Origin: Mesorhizobium loti
Lineage (GTDB): Bacteria; Pseudomonadota; Alphaproteobacteria; Rhizobiales; Rhizobiaceae
NCBI RefSeq assembly: GCF_001510895.1
Contig: NZ_LPWA01000112.1
Span: 19,387-83,386, forward strand
Direction: 5' to 3'
DNA length: 64,000 nucleotides
The stretch's first letter is position 1; every line of letters begins with the position of its first letter. The notes under the pieces were generated by a model. That model saw nothing but the letters and a program-made list of their open reading frames with translations, did not search any database and had not been told where the DNA came from. Positions 34,549-44,039 of the stretch are shown here, piece by piece. The position numbers were made by a program, and so were the translations under genes.

Positions 34549-36762
34549 CTAGTCCGCGACGAATTCCAGCATGATCGTCGACAGCGGCGGCAACAGCACC
34601 GTCGCCGACACGCCGCCCCCTTCCCCGCTGGCTGCGACCATGCCGCTATTGCCCATGCCGGAGCCGCCATAATCGGCGGCGTCAGTGTTGACGATCTCGC
34701 GCCATTCTCCCGCCTTCGGCAGCGGCACGCGATAGTTCTCGCGCGGCACCGGCGTGAAATTGGAGATGACGGCGATCGGGTTGCCGTCCGGCGCGGTGCG
34801 CAACCAGGCGAAGACCGAATTGTCGCGATCGTCGACGATCAGCCAGGAGAAGCCTTCCGGCTCGCAGTCGCGCGCATGCAGCGACGGGCGCGAGCGGTAG
34901 AGGTAGTTCAAATCCCGCACCACCTGCCAGACGCCGCGATGCGGCGGGAAGTCGAGCAGATTCCAGTCGAGCGCGCGTTCCTCGCTCCACTCGCGGCGCT
35001 GGGCGAATTCCTGGCCCATGAACAGAAGCTTCTTGCCGGGATAGCCCCACATGAAGGCGTAGTAGGCGCGCAGCGTGGCGAATTTCTGCCAGTCGTCGCC
35101 GGCCATCTTGTGAAGCAGCGTGCCCTTGCCGTGCACGACCTCGTCATGGGAGAGCGGCAACACGAAATTCTCGGAGAAGGCGTAGACCAGGCCGAAGGTG
35201 ATGTCGTTGTGGTGGTGCTTACGGTAGATCGGCTCCTTGGAGAGATACTCCAGCGTGTCGTGCATGAAGCCCATGTTCCACTTGAAGCCGAAGCCGAGCC
35301 CGCCTTCATGCACCGGCCGCGAGACCTTCGGCCATGAGGTGGATTCCTCGGCGATCGTCATCACCCCGGGATGATGGCCGTAAAGCTCCTTGTTCATCTT
35401 CTGCAGGAAGCTGACGGCCTGCAGGTTCTCGCGTCCGCCTTTCTCGTTGGGGATCCATTCGCCCGCCTTGCGCGAATAGTCGAGGTAGAGCATCGAGGCG
35501 ACCGCGTCGACGCGCAGGCCGTCGACATGGTATTTTTCGGCCCAGAACAGCGCGTTGTTGACGAGGAACGACACCACCTCGCGGCGGCCGAAATTGTAGA
35601 TCGCGGTGTTCCAGTCGGGATGGAAACCCTGGCGCGGATCGGCATGCTCGTAGAGCGCGGTGCCGTCGAATTGCACCAGCCCATGCTCGTCGACCGGGAA
35701 GTGCGCCGGCACCCAGTCGAGAATGACGCCGACGCCGGCGCGGTGCGCGCCGTCGACGAAGCGGGCAAAGCCGGCGGGGTCGCCGAAGCGAGCGGTCGGC
35801 GCGTAGAGGCCGGTCGTCTGGTAGCCCCAGGACGGGTCGTAGGGGTGCTCGGAAATCGGCAGGAACTCGATATGGGTGAAGCCGGTGTCGACGACGTAAG
35901 GGATCAGCCGCGCCGCGAGCTCGTCCCAGGTGAGGAACGTGCCATCGTCGCGGCGCTGCCACGAGCCGGCATGGACTTCATAGATCGAGATCGCCTCTCG
36001 CCTGGGGTCGGCCTTTTGCCAGAAGCCGCGATGCGCCTCGTCGCCCCATTCGTGCGCCATCGGCGGCGCCGTCACCGATGCGGTCGCTGGGCGCAATTCC
36101 GACTCGAAGGCGAACGGGTCGGCCTTGAGCGGCAGCCGGACGCCGTCGGGACCGATGATCTCGAACTTGTAGGGCCGACCGGAGCCGAGGTCCGGAATGA
36201 ACAGCTCCCAGATGCCGGTGTCCTTGCGGTCGCGCATGGTATGCCGGCGGCCGTCCCATTCGTTGAAGGCGCCAACCACCGAGACGCGCCGGGCGTTCGG
36301 CGCCCACACGGCGAAGTGCACGCCGGTGGCGCCCTCATGGTCGATGATATGGGCGCCGAGCTTGTCGAAGAGCCTCAGATGCGAGCCCTCGGCCATGTAG
36401 TAGTCGTCCATCGGCCCGAGCACCGGGCCGAAGGAATAGGGATCGGTCAGCCACCAGTCGCCGCCGGCATTTCTCGCGTGATAGCGCAGCGGCTGGCGCT
36501 TGCGGATCGAAAGCCTGCCCTCGAAAAAGCCGGCGTCATTGCTGCGGGCGAGGTCCCCGACTTCCTTGCCGGTCAGCGTGTAGGCGGTGACGAATTCGGC
36601 ATTGGGCACGAAGCAGCGGGCGACGAAGCCTTTGCCGGCCTCATGCACGCCAAGAACGGCAAAGGAATCGCCATGCGTTCCGGCGACAATCGCCGCGACA
36701 TCACCGGCTGGCGCCAGTCCGTCCGGCCCGCTTGTCGCAGCGGTCGCGCGCGGCTTCCTCAT
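34549..36762 (-). CDS. glgB: 1,4-alpha-glucan branching enzyme GlgB
   Basis: 737 residues from the ATG at 36762 (MRKPRATAATSGPDGLAPAG), chosen because a GGGGAGG site precedes it and because longer frames run through the intergenic palindromes. An N-terminal CBM48 domain (GVHFAVWAPNARRVSVVGAF, NEWDGRRHTM) is followed by the GH13_9 barrel: DWVPAHFPVDEHGL, LRVDAVASMLYLDYSR with the nucleophile Asp, TIAEESTSWPKVSRPV with the acid Glu, and FVLPLSHDEVVHGKGT. It creates alpha-1,6 branches during glycogen synthesis. It lies 59 bases upstream of glgC in transcription order. Confidence 0.92.
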   Translation of the reverse strand: MRKPRATAATSGPDGLAPAGDVAAIVAGTHGDSFAVLGVHEAGKGFVARCFVPNAEFVTAYTLTGKEVGDLARSNDAGFFEGRLSIRKRQPLRYHARNAGGDWWLTDPYSFGPVLGPMDDYYMAEGSHLRLFDKLGAHIIDHEGATGVHFAVWAPNARRVSVVGAFNEWDGRRHTMRDRKDTGIWELFIPDLGSGRPYKFEIIGPDGVRLPLKADPFAFESELRPATASVTAPPMAHEWGDEAHRGFWQKADPRREAISIYEVHAGSWQRRDDGTFLTWDELAARLIPYVVDTGFTHIEFLPISEHPYDPSWGYQTTGLYAPTARFGDPAGFARFVDGAHRAGVGVILDWVPAHFPVDEHGLVQFDGTALYEHADPRQGFHPDWNTAIYNFGRREVVSFLVNNALFWAEKYHVDGLRVDAVASMLYLDYSRKAGEWIPNEKGGRENLQAVSFLQKMNKELYGHHPGVMTIAEESTSWPKVSRPVHEGGLGFGFKWNMGFMHDTLEYLSKEPIYRKHHHNDITFGLVYAFSENFVLPLSHDEVVHGKGTLLHKMAGDDWQKFATLRAYYAFMWGYPGKKLLFMGQEFAQRREWSEERALDWNLLDFPPHRGVWQVVRDLNYLYRSRPSLHARDCEPEGFSWLIVDDRDNSVFAWLRTAPDGNPIAVISNFTPVPRENYRVPLPKAGEWREIVNTDAADYGGSGMGNSGMVAASGEGGGVSATVLLPPLSTIMLEFVAD

Positions 36763-36789
36763 CAGGCGGTCGCCCTCCCCGGGCACCAG

Positions 36790-36913
36790 TCTTTGTTTTG
36801 ATGCATGCCGTAATCCCAAAACCGCTGTGCACTTTTGGGCGGCATGCACTGATCTTTGTTTTGGTGCATGCCGTAATCCCAAAACCGCTGTGCACTTTTG
36901 GGCGGCATGCACC
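36790..36913. repeat. Tandem pair of 63-bp palindromic (REP-like) elements
   Basis: Two nearly identical 63-bp units begin at 36790 and 36853 in the gap between glgP and glgB. Each folds into a hairpin: TGCATGCCG pairs with CGGCATGCA and an inner CCCAAAA with TTTTGGG. Such palindromes, with a GCATG(C/T)CG end, are scattered between genes in rhizobial genomes. They probably stabilise or terminate mRNA. The tandem copy is unusual. Confidence 0.75.
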
Positions 36914-36947
36914 GGAGCCACATCGTTCGTGACCTCATGCAATCACA

Positions 36948-39410
36948 TCAAGCAGGTACGTTCCAGATTTCTTTCGCATATTGGCGGATGGTGCGATCGG
37001 ACGAGAACCAGCCGACGCGGGCGACGTTGCGGATGGCGCGCGCGTACCAGTCGGGACTGTTGCGCCACACGGCGTCGACCTCGCGCTGGCAGGCGGCGTA
37101 GGCGTCGAAATCGGCCGCAACCATGAACCAGTCGGTCTGATAGAGGCCATTCATGAGATCGCGGTAGCGGTCGGGGTCGTCGGGCGAGAAGACGCCGGAC
37201 GAGATCGCGGCCACGGCTTGCGCCAGCTCCGGCGAAGCCTCGATCACGCCGCGCGGGTTGTAGCCATTGTTGCGCCGGTCGGCGACCTCGGCGGTGGTGA
37301 GGCCGAAGATGAAGATGTTGTCGTCGCCGACATGCTCCTTGATCTCGACATTGGCGCCGTCGAGCGTGCCGATGGTCAAGGCGCCGTTCAGTGCGAACTT
37401 CATGTTGCCGGTGCCGGAGGCTTCCATGCCGGCGGTCGAGATCTGCTCGGAAAGGTCGGCGGCCGGCATCATCAGCTCGGCCAGGCTGACATTGTAGTTC
37501 GGCACGAACACCACTTTCAGCAAGCCGCGCACCGCCGGATCGCGGTTGATGACCCTGGCGACATCGTTGGCCAGTTTGATGATCAGCTTGGCGTTGTGGT
37601 AGCTCGGCGCCGCCTTGCCGCCGAAGAATTTTACCCGCGGCATCCAGTCCCGTTCGGGATGCGAGCGGATCTGGTCGTAAAGCGCGATCGCCTCGAGGAT
37701 GTTGAGCAGTTGGCGCTTGTATTCGTGGATGCGCTTGACCTGGATGTCGAACAGCGCCGACGGGTCGAGCTTGATGCCGAGCCGGTCGGCGACGAGGTTC
37801 GCAAGCCTCGCCTTGTTCTGCCGCTTCACGGCGGCGAACTTCTCGCGGAAGGCGGCATCGCCGGCGAGGGGATCGAGATCCTTGATCGCCTCGATGTCGT
37901 CCATGAAGCGGCCGCCGATCGCCTCGCGGGCAAGCGCGGTGAGACCGGGATTGCACTGGATCAGCCAGCGCCGCGGCGTGATGCCGTTGGTCTTGTTGTT
38001 GATGCGGTCCGGATAGAGCTTGTGGAGATCGGCGAACACCGTCTCCTTCATCAGTTCCGTGTGCAGCGCCGAGACGCCATTGATCGAGTGCGAGCCGACG
38101 AAGGCGAGATTGCCCATGCGCACGCGGCGGTCGCCGTTTTCCTGGATCAGCGAGATGCGGGCGATCTGCTCGCCGGAGAACTGGTTGGTCGAACGCGCCT
38201 CGAGCAGCACCTGGGCGTTGATGGCGTAGACGATCTGCATATGGCGCGGCAGCAGGCGCTCGAACAGCGGCACCGGCCAGCTTTCCAGCGCCTCGGGGAG
38301 AAGCGTGTGGTTGGTGTAGGCGAAGGTGCGCTTGGTAATGTCCCAGGCGAGGTCGAAATCCATGCCGTGGACATCCATCAAGAGCCGCATAAGCTCCGGC
38401 ACAGCGGCTGCGGGATGGGTGTCGTTGAGATGGATCGCTGCCTTGTCGGGCAGCGACTTCAGGTCGCCATATTGGCTGAGATGGCGCTGGACGATGTCCT
38501 GCAGCGAGGCGGTCGAGAAGAAATATTCCTGCCTCAGCCGGAGCTCCTGCCCAGCCATGTGCGAATCCGCCGGATAGAGCACGCGCGACAGCGCGTCGGC
38601 CTTGTTGCTTTCGGCGAGCGCGCCGATGTGGTCGCCGGCATTGAACTTGTCGAGCAGGATCGGGTCGATCGGCATGCCGGACCACAGCCGCAGCGTGTTG
38701 ACGCGCCTGGCGCGCCAGCCGGCCACAGGCGTGTCGTAGGCGACGGCCAGCACATGTTCGGTCGGCTTCCAGACGTGGCGCTCCAGCCTGCCGTCCTTGG
38801 AGGTGATCGATTCCACCGAGCCGCCGAAGCCGACCTCGAAGGAACGCTCGCGCCGCTCGAACTCCCACGGATTGCCGTGGTCGAGCCAGGTCTCCGGCAG
38901 TTCGACCTGCCAGCCGTCATGGATCTCCTGGCGGAACATGCCGTTGGCGTAGCGGATGCCATAGCCATGGGCGGGGATGTCGACGGTCGCCATGCTTTCC
39001 ATGAAGCAGGCGGCGAGCCGGCCGAGGCCGCCATTGCCGAGGGCGGCGTCCGGCTCGAGGCCGGCGATCAGGTCGAGGTCGACGCCGAGCGAGGCCAGCG
39101 CCTCGCGCATGTTCTCCATCAGGCCGAGATTGGAGAAGGCGTCGCGCATCAGGCGGCCGATCAGGAATTCGAGCGAAAGATAATAGACGCGCTTTTCCTG
39201 CTGGTCGTAGGCTTCCTTGGTCGCCTGCATCCAGTGATCGACGACGCGGTCGCGCACCACCTTGATCGAGGCGGTCAGCCAGTCATAGGGCGTGGCGACC
39301 GTGGTGTCCTTGCCGACCCTGTATTTGAGCGACAGCAAGACTTCCTCGGCGAGCGTCTTGGGGTCGGGATTGTCGAGAGCGGGGGCTTCGGTTGTCATCG
39401 TGCGCGTCAT
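36948..39410 (-). CDS. glgP: Glycogen/starch/alpha-glucan phosphorylase GlgP
   Basis: 820 residues from the ATG at 39410 (MTRTMTTEAPALDNPDPKTL) with GAGAGG ahead. It releases glucose-1-phosphate from glycogen ends using pyridoxal phosphate. RVYYLSLEFLIGRLMRDAFS, DAALGNGGLGRLAACFMESM, YGIRYANGMFRQEIHDGWQV and the pyridoxal-lysine motif EASGTGNMKFALNGALTIGT are intact. Family length is 815-835. A further ATG four codons in (MTTEAPA) is possible. It is the first gene of the glycogen block and is separated from glgB by the tandem palindromes. Confidence 0.93.
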   Translation of the reverse strand: MTRTMTTEAPALDNPDPKTLAEEVLLSLKYRVGKDTTVATPYDWLTASIKVVRDRVVDHWMQATKEAYDQQEKRVYYLSLEFLIGRLMRDAFSNLGLMENMREALASLGVDLDLIAGLEPDAALGNGGLGRLAACFMESMATVDIPAHGYGIRYANGMFRQEIHDGWQVELPETWLDHGNPWEFERRERSFEVGFGGSVESITSKDGRLERHVWKPTEHVLAVAYDTPVAGWRARRVNTLRLWSGMPIDPILLDKFNAGDHIGALAESNKADALSRVLYPADSHMAGQELRLRQEYFFSTASLQDIVQRHLSQYGDLKSLPDKAAIHLNDTHPAAAVPELMRLLMDVHGMDFDLAWDITKRTFAYTNHTLLPEALESWPVPLFERLLPRHMQIVYAINAQVLLEARSTNQFSGEQIARISLIQENGDRRVRMGNLAFVGSHSINGVSALHTELMKETVFADLHKLYPDRINNKTNGITPRRWLIQCNPGLTALAREAIGGRFMDDIEAIKDLDPLAGDAAFREKFAAVKRQNKARLANLVADRLGIKLDPSALFDIQVKRIHEYKRQLLNILEAIALYDQIRSHPERDWMPRVKFFGGKAAPSYHNAKLIIKLANDVARVINRDPAVRGLLKVVFVPNYNVSLAELMMPAADLSEQISTAGMEASGTGNMKFALNGALTIGTLDGANVEIKEHVGDDNIFIFGLTTAEVADRRNNGYNPRGVIEASPELAQAVAAISSGVFSPDDPDRYRDLMNGLYQTDWFMVAADFDAYAACQREVDAVWRNSPDWYARAIRNVARVGWFSSDRTIRQYAKEIWNVPA

Positions 39411-39552
39411 GCTGCCTCTCGTGATAGTGCCACGATAATACCGGCTTTCACCGTTGCTCCTACCCCACCTTACTGCATTGCAGCATATATTCAATCGATT
39501 TAGGCAGGCTTCCCACCTGGTTCTCCCGCGGCAATTTACGAGTGGACGGAGA

Positions 39553-40335
39553 TCAGGCCGCCAGCGCGTCCTCCGGCGGCTTCTTGGCGCCGGTCATCAG
39601 GGCGACGGCATCCGACATCGAAATCTGCTTGGGATCGACCACGCAGAGGCGCCGTCCAAGCCGGTGGATGTGGATGCGATCGGCCACCTCGAAGACATGC
39701 GGCATGTTGTGCGAGATGAGCACGATGGGCAGACCGCGCTTCTTGACGTCGAGGATCAGCTCCAGCACGCGGCGGCTCTCCTTGACGCCGAGCGCGGCGG
39801 TCGGCTCGTCCATGATCACCACCTTCGAGCCGAAGGCGGCGGCGCGCGCCACCGCGACGCCCTGGCGCTGGCCGCCCGAGAGCGTCTCCACCGCTTGGCT
39901 GATGTTCTGGATGGTCATCAGGCCGAGCTCGGTCAGCTTGTCGCGGGCGCGCTTCTCCATCGCGGGGCGGTCGAGCATGCGAAACCAGCTGCCCAGCGGG
40001 CCGGGCTTGCGGATCTCGCGGCCGAGAAACATGTTGTCGGCGATCGACAGCGCCGGCGACAAAGCGAGGTTCTGGTAGACGGTCTCGATGCCGGCCTCGC
40101 GCGCCTCGATGGGCGATTTGAACAGCACCTGCTTGCCGTCCAACTCGATGGTTCCGTCGTCGGGATGCACGGCACCGGAGATCGCCTTGATGAGCGTCGA
40201 CTTGCCGGCGCCGTTGTCGCCGATCACCGCCAGGATTTCGCCGGGATAGAGATCGAAGTCGCAGTTGTTGAGCGCCGTCACGCGGCCATAGCGCTTGGTA
40301 AGACCGCGCGCGGTGAGAACGGGCTGCTGGGTCAT
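39553..40335 (-). CDS. frcA: Fructose ABC transporter ATPase FrcA
   Basis: 260 residues from the ATG at 40335 (MTQQPVLTARGLTKRYGRVT). It has one ATPase module: Walker A GDNGAGKSTLIKAISG, signature ETLSGGQRQGVAVARAAAFG and Walker B VVIMDEPTAALGVKES. Single-module ATPases of this kind (FrcA/RbsA-like half) serve monosaccharide importers. It powers uptake with FrcC and FrcB; the gene is three bases after frcC. The order frcB-frcC-frcA with a divergent ROK regulator and a fructokinase matches the frc locus of Sinorhizobium, which transports fructose, mannose and ribose. Confidence 0.88.
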   Translation of the reverse strand: MTQQPVLTARGLTKRYGRVTALNNCDFDLYPGEILAVIGDNGAGKSTLIKAISGAVHPDDGTIELDGKQVLFKSPIEAREAGIETVYQNLALSPALSIADNMFLGREIRKPGPLGSWFRMLDRPAMEKRARDKLTELGLMTIQNISQAVETLSGGQRQGVAVARAAAFGSKVVIMDEPTAALGVKESRRVLELILDVKKRGLPIVLISHNMPHVFEVADRIHIHRLGRRLCVVDPKQISMSDAVALMTGAKKPPEDALAA

Positions 40336-40337
40336 GG

Positions 40338-41402
40338 TCACACCGAAACCTTTCTGATCCACTGGTCGATCGCCACGGCGCCGATGATCAGCACGCCGGT
40401 GAGCAGCACCTTCCATTGCGGATCGGCGCCCAGCATGTTGAGGCCCATCGAGACGACGCCGACGATCATGGCGCCGAACAGCGTGCCGAGGATCGAGCCG
40501 CGGCCGCCAAAGAGCGAGATGCCGCCGATCACCGTCGCGGTGATCGCCTGCAGATTGTAGTCGGTGACGGCGGCGGACGGCGAAATCGAGCCGTTGCGGC
40601 CGATCGAGACCCAGGCCGCGAAGGCGGCGATCAGGCCGGCAAGCGTGTAGACCGCCATCAGCACCTTCTTGGTCTGGATGCCCGAGAGCTTGGCTGCCTC
40701 GGGGTCGTCGCCGACGGCATAGACATGGCGGCCCCAGGCGGTGTGATTGAGCACATACCAGAGGAGAAGCACGAGCAGGACCATGGCGATGACGCCGGCC
40801 GTCAACACGGCGGAACCGACCCTGAAGCTCAGTGCGAAGAGATGCAGCAGCGGCGCCTGGGCGTCGACGTCGGCGTCGCGGAGCGTCTCATTGGCCGAAT
40901 AGATGAAATTGGTGGCCATGACGATGTTCCAGGTGCCGAGCGTGACGATGAAGGGCGGCAATTTCATATAGGCGACCAGCAAGCCGTTGAGCAGGCCGCA
41001 AGCCGCACCCGCGGCAAGGCCTACGACTACCGCAAGAAGGGTCGGCATGCCGTAGGTGATGGCGCAGTTGCCCATGATCACGGCCGAAATCACCATGATC
41101 ACGCCGATCGAGAGATCGATGCCGGCGGTCAGGATGACCAGCGTCTGGGCGGCGCCCAGAATGCCGACGATGGCGATCTGCTGCAGGATCAGCGTCAGCG
41201 TGTAGGACGAGAAGAAACGTCCGCCGATGGCAATGCCGAAGATGATGGTCGACAGCACCAGCACGATCAGCGGCACCGCCGCCGGCGTGGAATGCAGGAA
41301 GTGCTGGGCGCGCTTGACGAACGACTTGCCGTGCTCCTCGAAGGCGGCGACGTTCGTGTCGCTGCCCGAGAGTACTTTCTCGAATTCCTGAATCTGAGAC
41401 AT
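40338..41402 (-). CDS. frcC: Fructose ABC transporter permease FrcC
   Basis: 354 residues with eight to ten membrane segments, of the RbsC/AraH family: PLIVLVLSTIIFGIAIGGRF, LVILTAGIDLSIGVIMVIS, GLLNGLLVAYMKLPPFIVTL, TWNIVMATNFI and the conserved GGISLFGGRGSILGTLFGAM near the end. The N-terminal 30 residues are soluble and charged. It is the inner-membrane channel of the fructose importer. GGGAGG stands before the ATG. It lies between frcB and frcA. Confidence 0.9.
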   Translation of the reverse strand: MSQIQEFEKVLSGSDTNVAAFEEHGKSFVKRAQHFLHSTPAAVPLIVLVLSTIIFGIAIGGRFFSSYTLTLILQQIAIVGILGAAQTLVILTAGIDLSIGVIMVISAVIMGNCAITYGMPTLLAVVVGLAAGAACGLLNGLLVAYMKLPPFIVTLGTWNIVMATNFIYSANETLRDADVDAQAPLLHLFALSFRVGSAVLTAGVIAMVLLVLLLWYVLNHTAWGRHVYAVGDDPEAAKLSGIQTKKVLMAVYTLAGLIAAFAAWVSIGRNGSISPSAAVTDYNLQAITATVIGGISLFGGRGSILGTLFGAMIVGVVSMGLNMLGADPQWKVLLTGVLIIGAVAIDQWIRKVSV

Positions 41403-41565
41403 GTCTCCTCCCGTCTGCGCGGAGCTTGCTCACTGCCCCACACGCCGTCGACGCCATCCGGTCTGTTGCCAGGATTATTAGCGCTTATGAAAGCGCATCG
41501 TCCACCCGATGCGGCCGGGGATCAAGCCCCCCGGCCGCAAGGTTTGTCAGCCGGTCAGGCCAGCA

Positions 41566-42600
41566 TCAGCCCCAGCACTTGGCGAGGCCTTCCTTGGTGT
41601 CGATCGACTTCACGCCTTTGGCCGGCTTGTCGGTGACGAGATTGACGCCGGTGTCGAAGAAGTTCTTGCCTTCGGTCGGCTTCGGCTTCGTGCCGTCCTT
41701 GGCGAAGGCCGCAATCGCCTCGATGCCGAGCGCTGCCATCTGCAGCGGATATTGCTGCGAGGTGGCGCCGATCACGCCTTCGGTCACCGACTTCACGCCC
41801 GGGCAGCCGCCGTCGACGGAGACGATCAGCACCTGCTTCTCGAGGCCGACGGCCTTGAGCGCCTGGTAGGCGCCGACAGCGGCGGGCTCGTTGATGGTGT
41901 GGATGACGTTGATGGTGTTGTCCTTCTGCAGAAGGTTCTCCATCGCCTTGCGGCCACCTTCTTCGTTGCCGTTGGTGACGTCGTGACCAACGATGCGCGG
42001 ATCGTCCTCGTCGCCGATCTTGTTCGGATCCTTCACGTCGATGCCGTAGCCCATCATGAAGCCCTGGTCGCGCAGCACGTCGACCGTCGGCTGCGACGGC
42101 GTCAGATCGAGGAAGCCGATCTTGGCGTCCTTGGCCTTGTCACCGAGCGTGGCAGCCGCCCAGGCGCCGATCAGCTTGCCGGCTTCCAGATTGTCGGTGG
42201 CGAAGGTCGCATCGGCAGCGTCGATCGGATCGAGCGGGGTGTCGAGCGCGATCACCAGCAGGCCGGCGTCGCGCGCCTTCTTCACCGTCGGCACGATGCC
42301 CTTGGTGTCGGAGGCGGTGATCAGGATGCCCTTGGCACCGTCGGCGATGCAGCTTTCGATCGCCGCGACCTGGCTCTCGCTGTCACCGTCGATCTTGCCG
42401 GCATAGGTCTTGAGGTCAACGCCGAGTTCCTTGGCCTTGGCGGTCGCGCCCTCTTTCATCTTGACGAAGAAGGGATTGGTGTCGGTCTTGGTGATCAGGC
42501 AGGCGCCGACGCCGGCGGCCGATGCGGACGAGGCGAATGCGAGCAGGCCCAGTCCGGCCGCCGCGAACACGGTGGACTTCAGCAGCGATTTCTTGGTCAC
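41566..42600 (-). CDS. frcB: Fructose-binding periplasmic protein FrcB
   Basis: 344 residues from a GTG at 42600 with a strong GGGAGG site. The signal peptide is TKKSLLKSTVFAAAGLGLLA ending near SSASA; the mature part has the ribose/galactose-binding fold: ACLITKTDTNPFFVKMKEGA, SQVAAIESCIADGAKGILIT, LLVIALDTPLDPIDAADATF, IHTINEPAAVGAYQALKAVG. It captures fructose and related sugars for FrcC/FrcA. The gene is divergent from frcR, and the promoter region has a long inverted repeat. Length and context agree with FrcB of rhizobia. Confidence 0.9.
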   Translation of the reverse strand: MTKKSLLKSTVFAAAGLGLLAFASSASAAGVGACLITKTDTNPFFVKMKEGATAKAKELGVDLKTYAGKIDGDSESQVAAIESCIADGAKGILITASDTKGIVPTVKKARDAGLLVIALDTPLDPIDAADATFATDNLEAGKLIGAWAAATLGDKAKDAKIGFLDLTPSQPTVDVLRDQGFMMGYGIDVKDPNKIGDEDDPRIVGHDVTNGNEEGGRKAMENLLQKDNTINVIHTINEPAAVGAYQALKAVGLEKQVLIVSVDGGCPGVKSVTEGVIGATSQQYPLQMAALGIEAIAAFAKDGTKPKPTEGKNFFDTGVNLVTDKPAKGVKSIDTKEGLAKCWG

Positions 42601-42710
42601 GATTTTCCTCCCAATGGAACCATTGCGGACGCCGGCCAACCCGGCGCCTCAAGCGCATCCAACCATTCTCCCAGCGTGGACGCCACCTCAAAAGACACCA
42701 GTCAGAGGCA

Positions 42711-42750
42711 TCTGTCAATAATTAAATCACTCTTATTTATTATTGACAGA
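42711..42750. promoter_or_regulatory. Perfect 12-bp inverted repeat with back-to-back TTGACA boxes (frcB/frcR)
   Basis: TCTGTCAATAAT (42711-42722) and ATTATTGACAGA (42739-42750) are perfect inverted copies around a 16-base AT-rich spacer. Each arm contains a TTGACA-type -35 box facing outward, one for frcB on the minus strand and one for frcR on the plus strand. ROK repressors bind such palindromes, so this is both a divergent promoter and a likely FrcR operator. Confidence 0.65.
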
Positions 42751-42810
42751 CTTGCGCTGTTCACTCATTCTGAACGAAAAGCAGTGTGGGGAAACCGACG
42801 GAGGAACAGG

Positions 42811-44037
42811 GTGGAGACCGGCATTGCGAGGCACGGTTCGCCCGAGGCTTTGGAGAGCCGCCTGCACCGCGGCACCAACCAGAGCGGCATGCGCGACCAC
42901 AATGAACGGCTCGTGCTGTCGCTGGTGCGTCAGCATGGCAGCCTGGCCAAATCCGATATTGCGCGCATGACCGGGCTGTCGGCGCAGACGGTGTCTGTCA
43001 TCATGCGGGAACTCGAGGAAGACAGGCTGCTCGTCCGCCAGGCGCCGCTGCGCGGCAAGATCGGCCAGCCGTCGATCCCGATGGCGCTCAACCCGGAAGG
43101 CGCCTTCTTCATCGGCCTCAAGATCGGCCGCCGCAGCGCCGAGCTGGTGCTGATCGACTTCCTCGGCAATGTGCGCGCGATGCTGCAGAATTCCTATCGC
43201 TATCCGGCGCCGCGCGAGACGGTCGAGTTCGTCACCGCGGGGATCAGCAAGATGCGCGGCGAACTGACGCCGGCGCAGGACAAGCGCATCGCCGGGCTCG
43301 GCATCGCCATGCCGTTCGAGCTTTGGAGCTGGGCCGACACTGCCGGCGCGCCGCGCGAGATCATGGACGAATGGCGCCACCGCGACATCCGCGCCGATAT
43401 CCAGGCGCAGTGCGAGTTTCCGGTCTATCTGCAGAACGACGCCACTTCCGCTTGCGGGGCGGAGCTCGTCTTCGGCCAGGCGGGAGCCGCGCGCGACTTC
43501 GTCTATTTCTATATCGGCGCCTTTGCCGGCGGCGGCATCGTGCTCAACGGCCGCCTGTTCGGCGGGCCGACCGGAAACGCCGGCGCGCTGGGCTCGATGC
43601 CGGTGCCCGGGCCGGACGGCAAGCCGACGCAGCTCATCGACGTCGCCTCGATCGCGATACTGGAAAAGGCGCTCAGCGCGAAGGGCATCGACGGCTCATA
43701 TCTTTGGACCTCGCCGCAGGAATGGGGCGATATCGGCGCCGAGCTCGACGACTGGATCGCCAGCGCTTCGCAGGCGCTGGCCTATGCGATCGTCGCCGCC
43801 TCCTCGGTCATCGATTTCGAAGCAGCGGTGATCGACGGCTGGATGCCGCTCGAAGTGCGGCGGCGGCTCGTCGATGCGGTCACGGATGCCATCGCCGGCA
43901 TCGACGCCGAGGGATTGAAGCTGCCCATCGTGCGCGAAGGATCAGTCGGCATCCATGCGAGGGCGCTGGGCGGCGCCAGCCTGCCGCTTTCCGAGCGCTT
44001 CCTGATCGGACCGACTACGATTTCCAGGAGCGCCTGA
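42811..44037 (+). CDS. frcR: ROK-family transcriptional regulator FrcR
   Basis: 408 residues from a GTG at 42811 after GGAGGAACAGG; longer upstream frames are the antisense of frcB. An N-terminal MarR-like helix-turn-helix (NERLVLSLVRQHGSLAKSDI, ARMTGLSAQTVSVIMRELEE) precedes a ROK sugar-kinase-like domain (GLGIAMPFELWS, FVYFYIGAFAGGGIVLNGRL, GPTGNAGALGSMPV). It probably senses fructose and represses the divergent frcBCA. The classical ROK zinc-binding CxCGxxGC motif is not apparent. It is followed two bases later by a FucU/RbsD-like gene. Confidence 0.88.
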   Translation: METGIARHGSPEALESRLHRGTNQSGMRDHNERLVLSLVRQHGSLAKSDIARMTGLSAQTVSVIMRELEEDRLLVRQAPLRGKIGQPSIPMALNPEGAFFIGLKIGRRSAELVLIDFLGNVRAMLQNSYRYPAPRETVEFVTAGISKMRGELTPAQDKRIAGLGIAMPFELWSWADTAGAPREIMDEWRHRDIRADIQAQCEFPVYLQNDATSACGAELVFGQAGAARDFVYFYIGAFAGGGIVLNGRLFGGPTGNAGALGSMPVPGPDGKPTQLIDVASIAILEKALSAKGIDGSYLWTSPQEWGDIGAELDDWIASASQALAYAIVAASSVIDFEAAVIDGWMPLEVRRRLVDAVTDAIAGIDAEGLKLPIVREGSVGIHARALGGASLPLSERFLIGPTTISRSA

Positions 44038-44039
44038 CC

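Noticed and set aside
35371..36801. A 476-codon open frame on the plus strand opposite glgB
   Set aside because: Antisense shadow of the branching enzyme; no motif.
36763..36942. 60-residue N-terminal extension of GlgB
   Set aside because: The added residues are the translation of the tandem palindromes (repeated AAQKCTAVLGLRHA); the ATG at 36762 has a good ribosome site and fits the family length.
36981..39503. An 840-codon open frame on the plus strand opposite glgP
   Set aside because: It is exactly antisense to a clearly conserved phosphorylase, has an implausible Arg/Val/Gly/Asp-rich composition and no domain; it is a by-product of high GC codon usage.
41509..42810. 434-codon extension of the FrcR frame to the left
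   Set aside because: It would be antisense to frcB and run through the divergent promoter; the GTG at 42811 with GGAGG is the better start.
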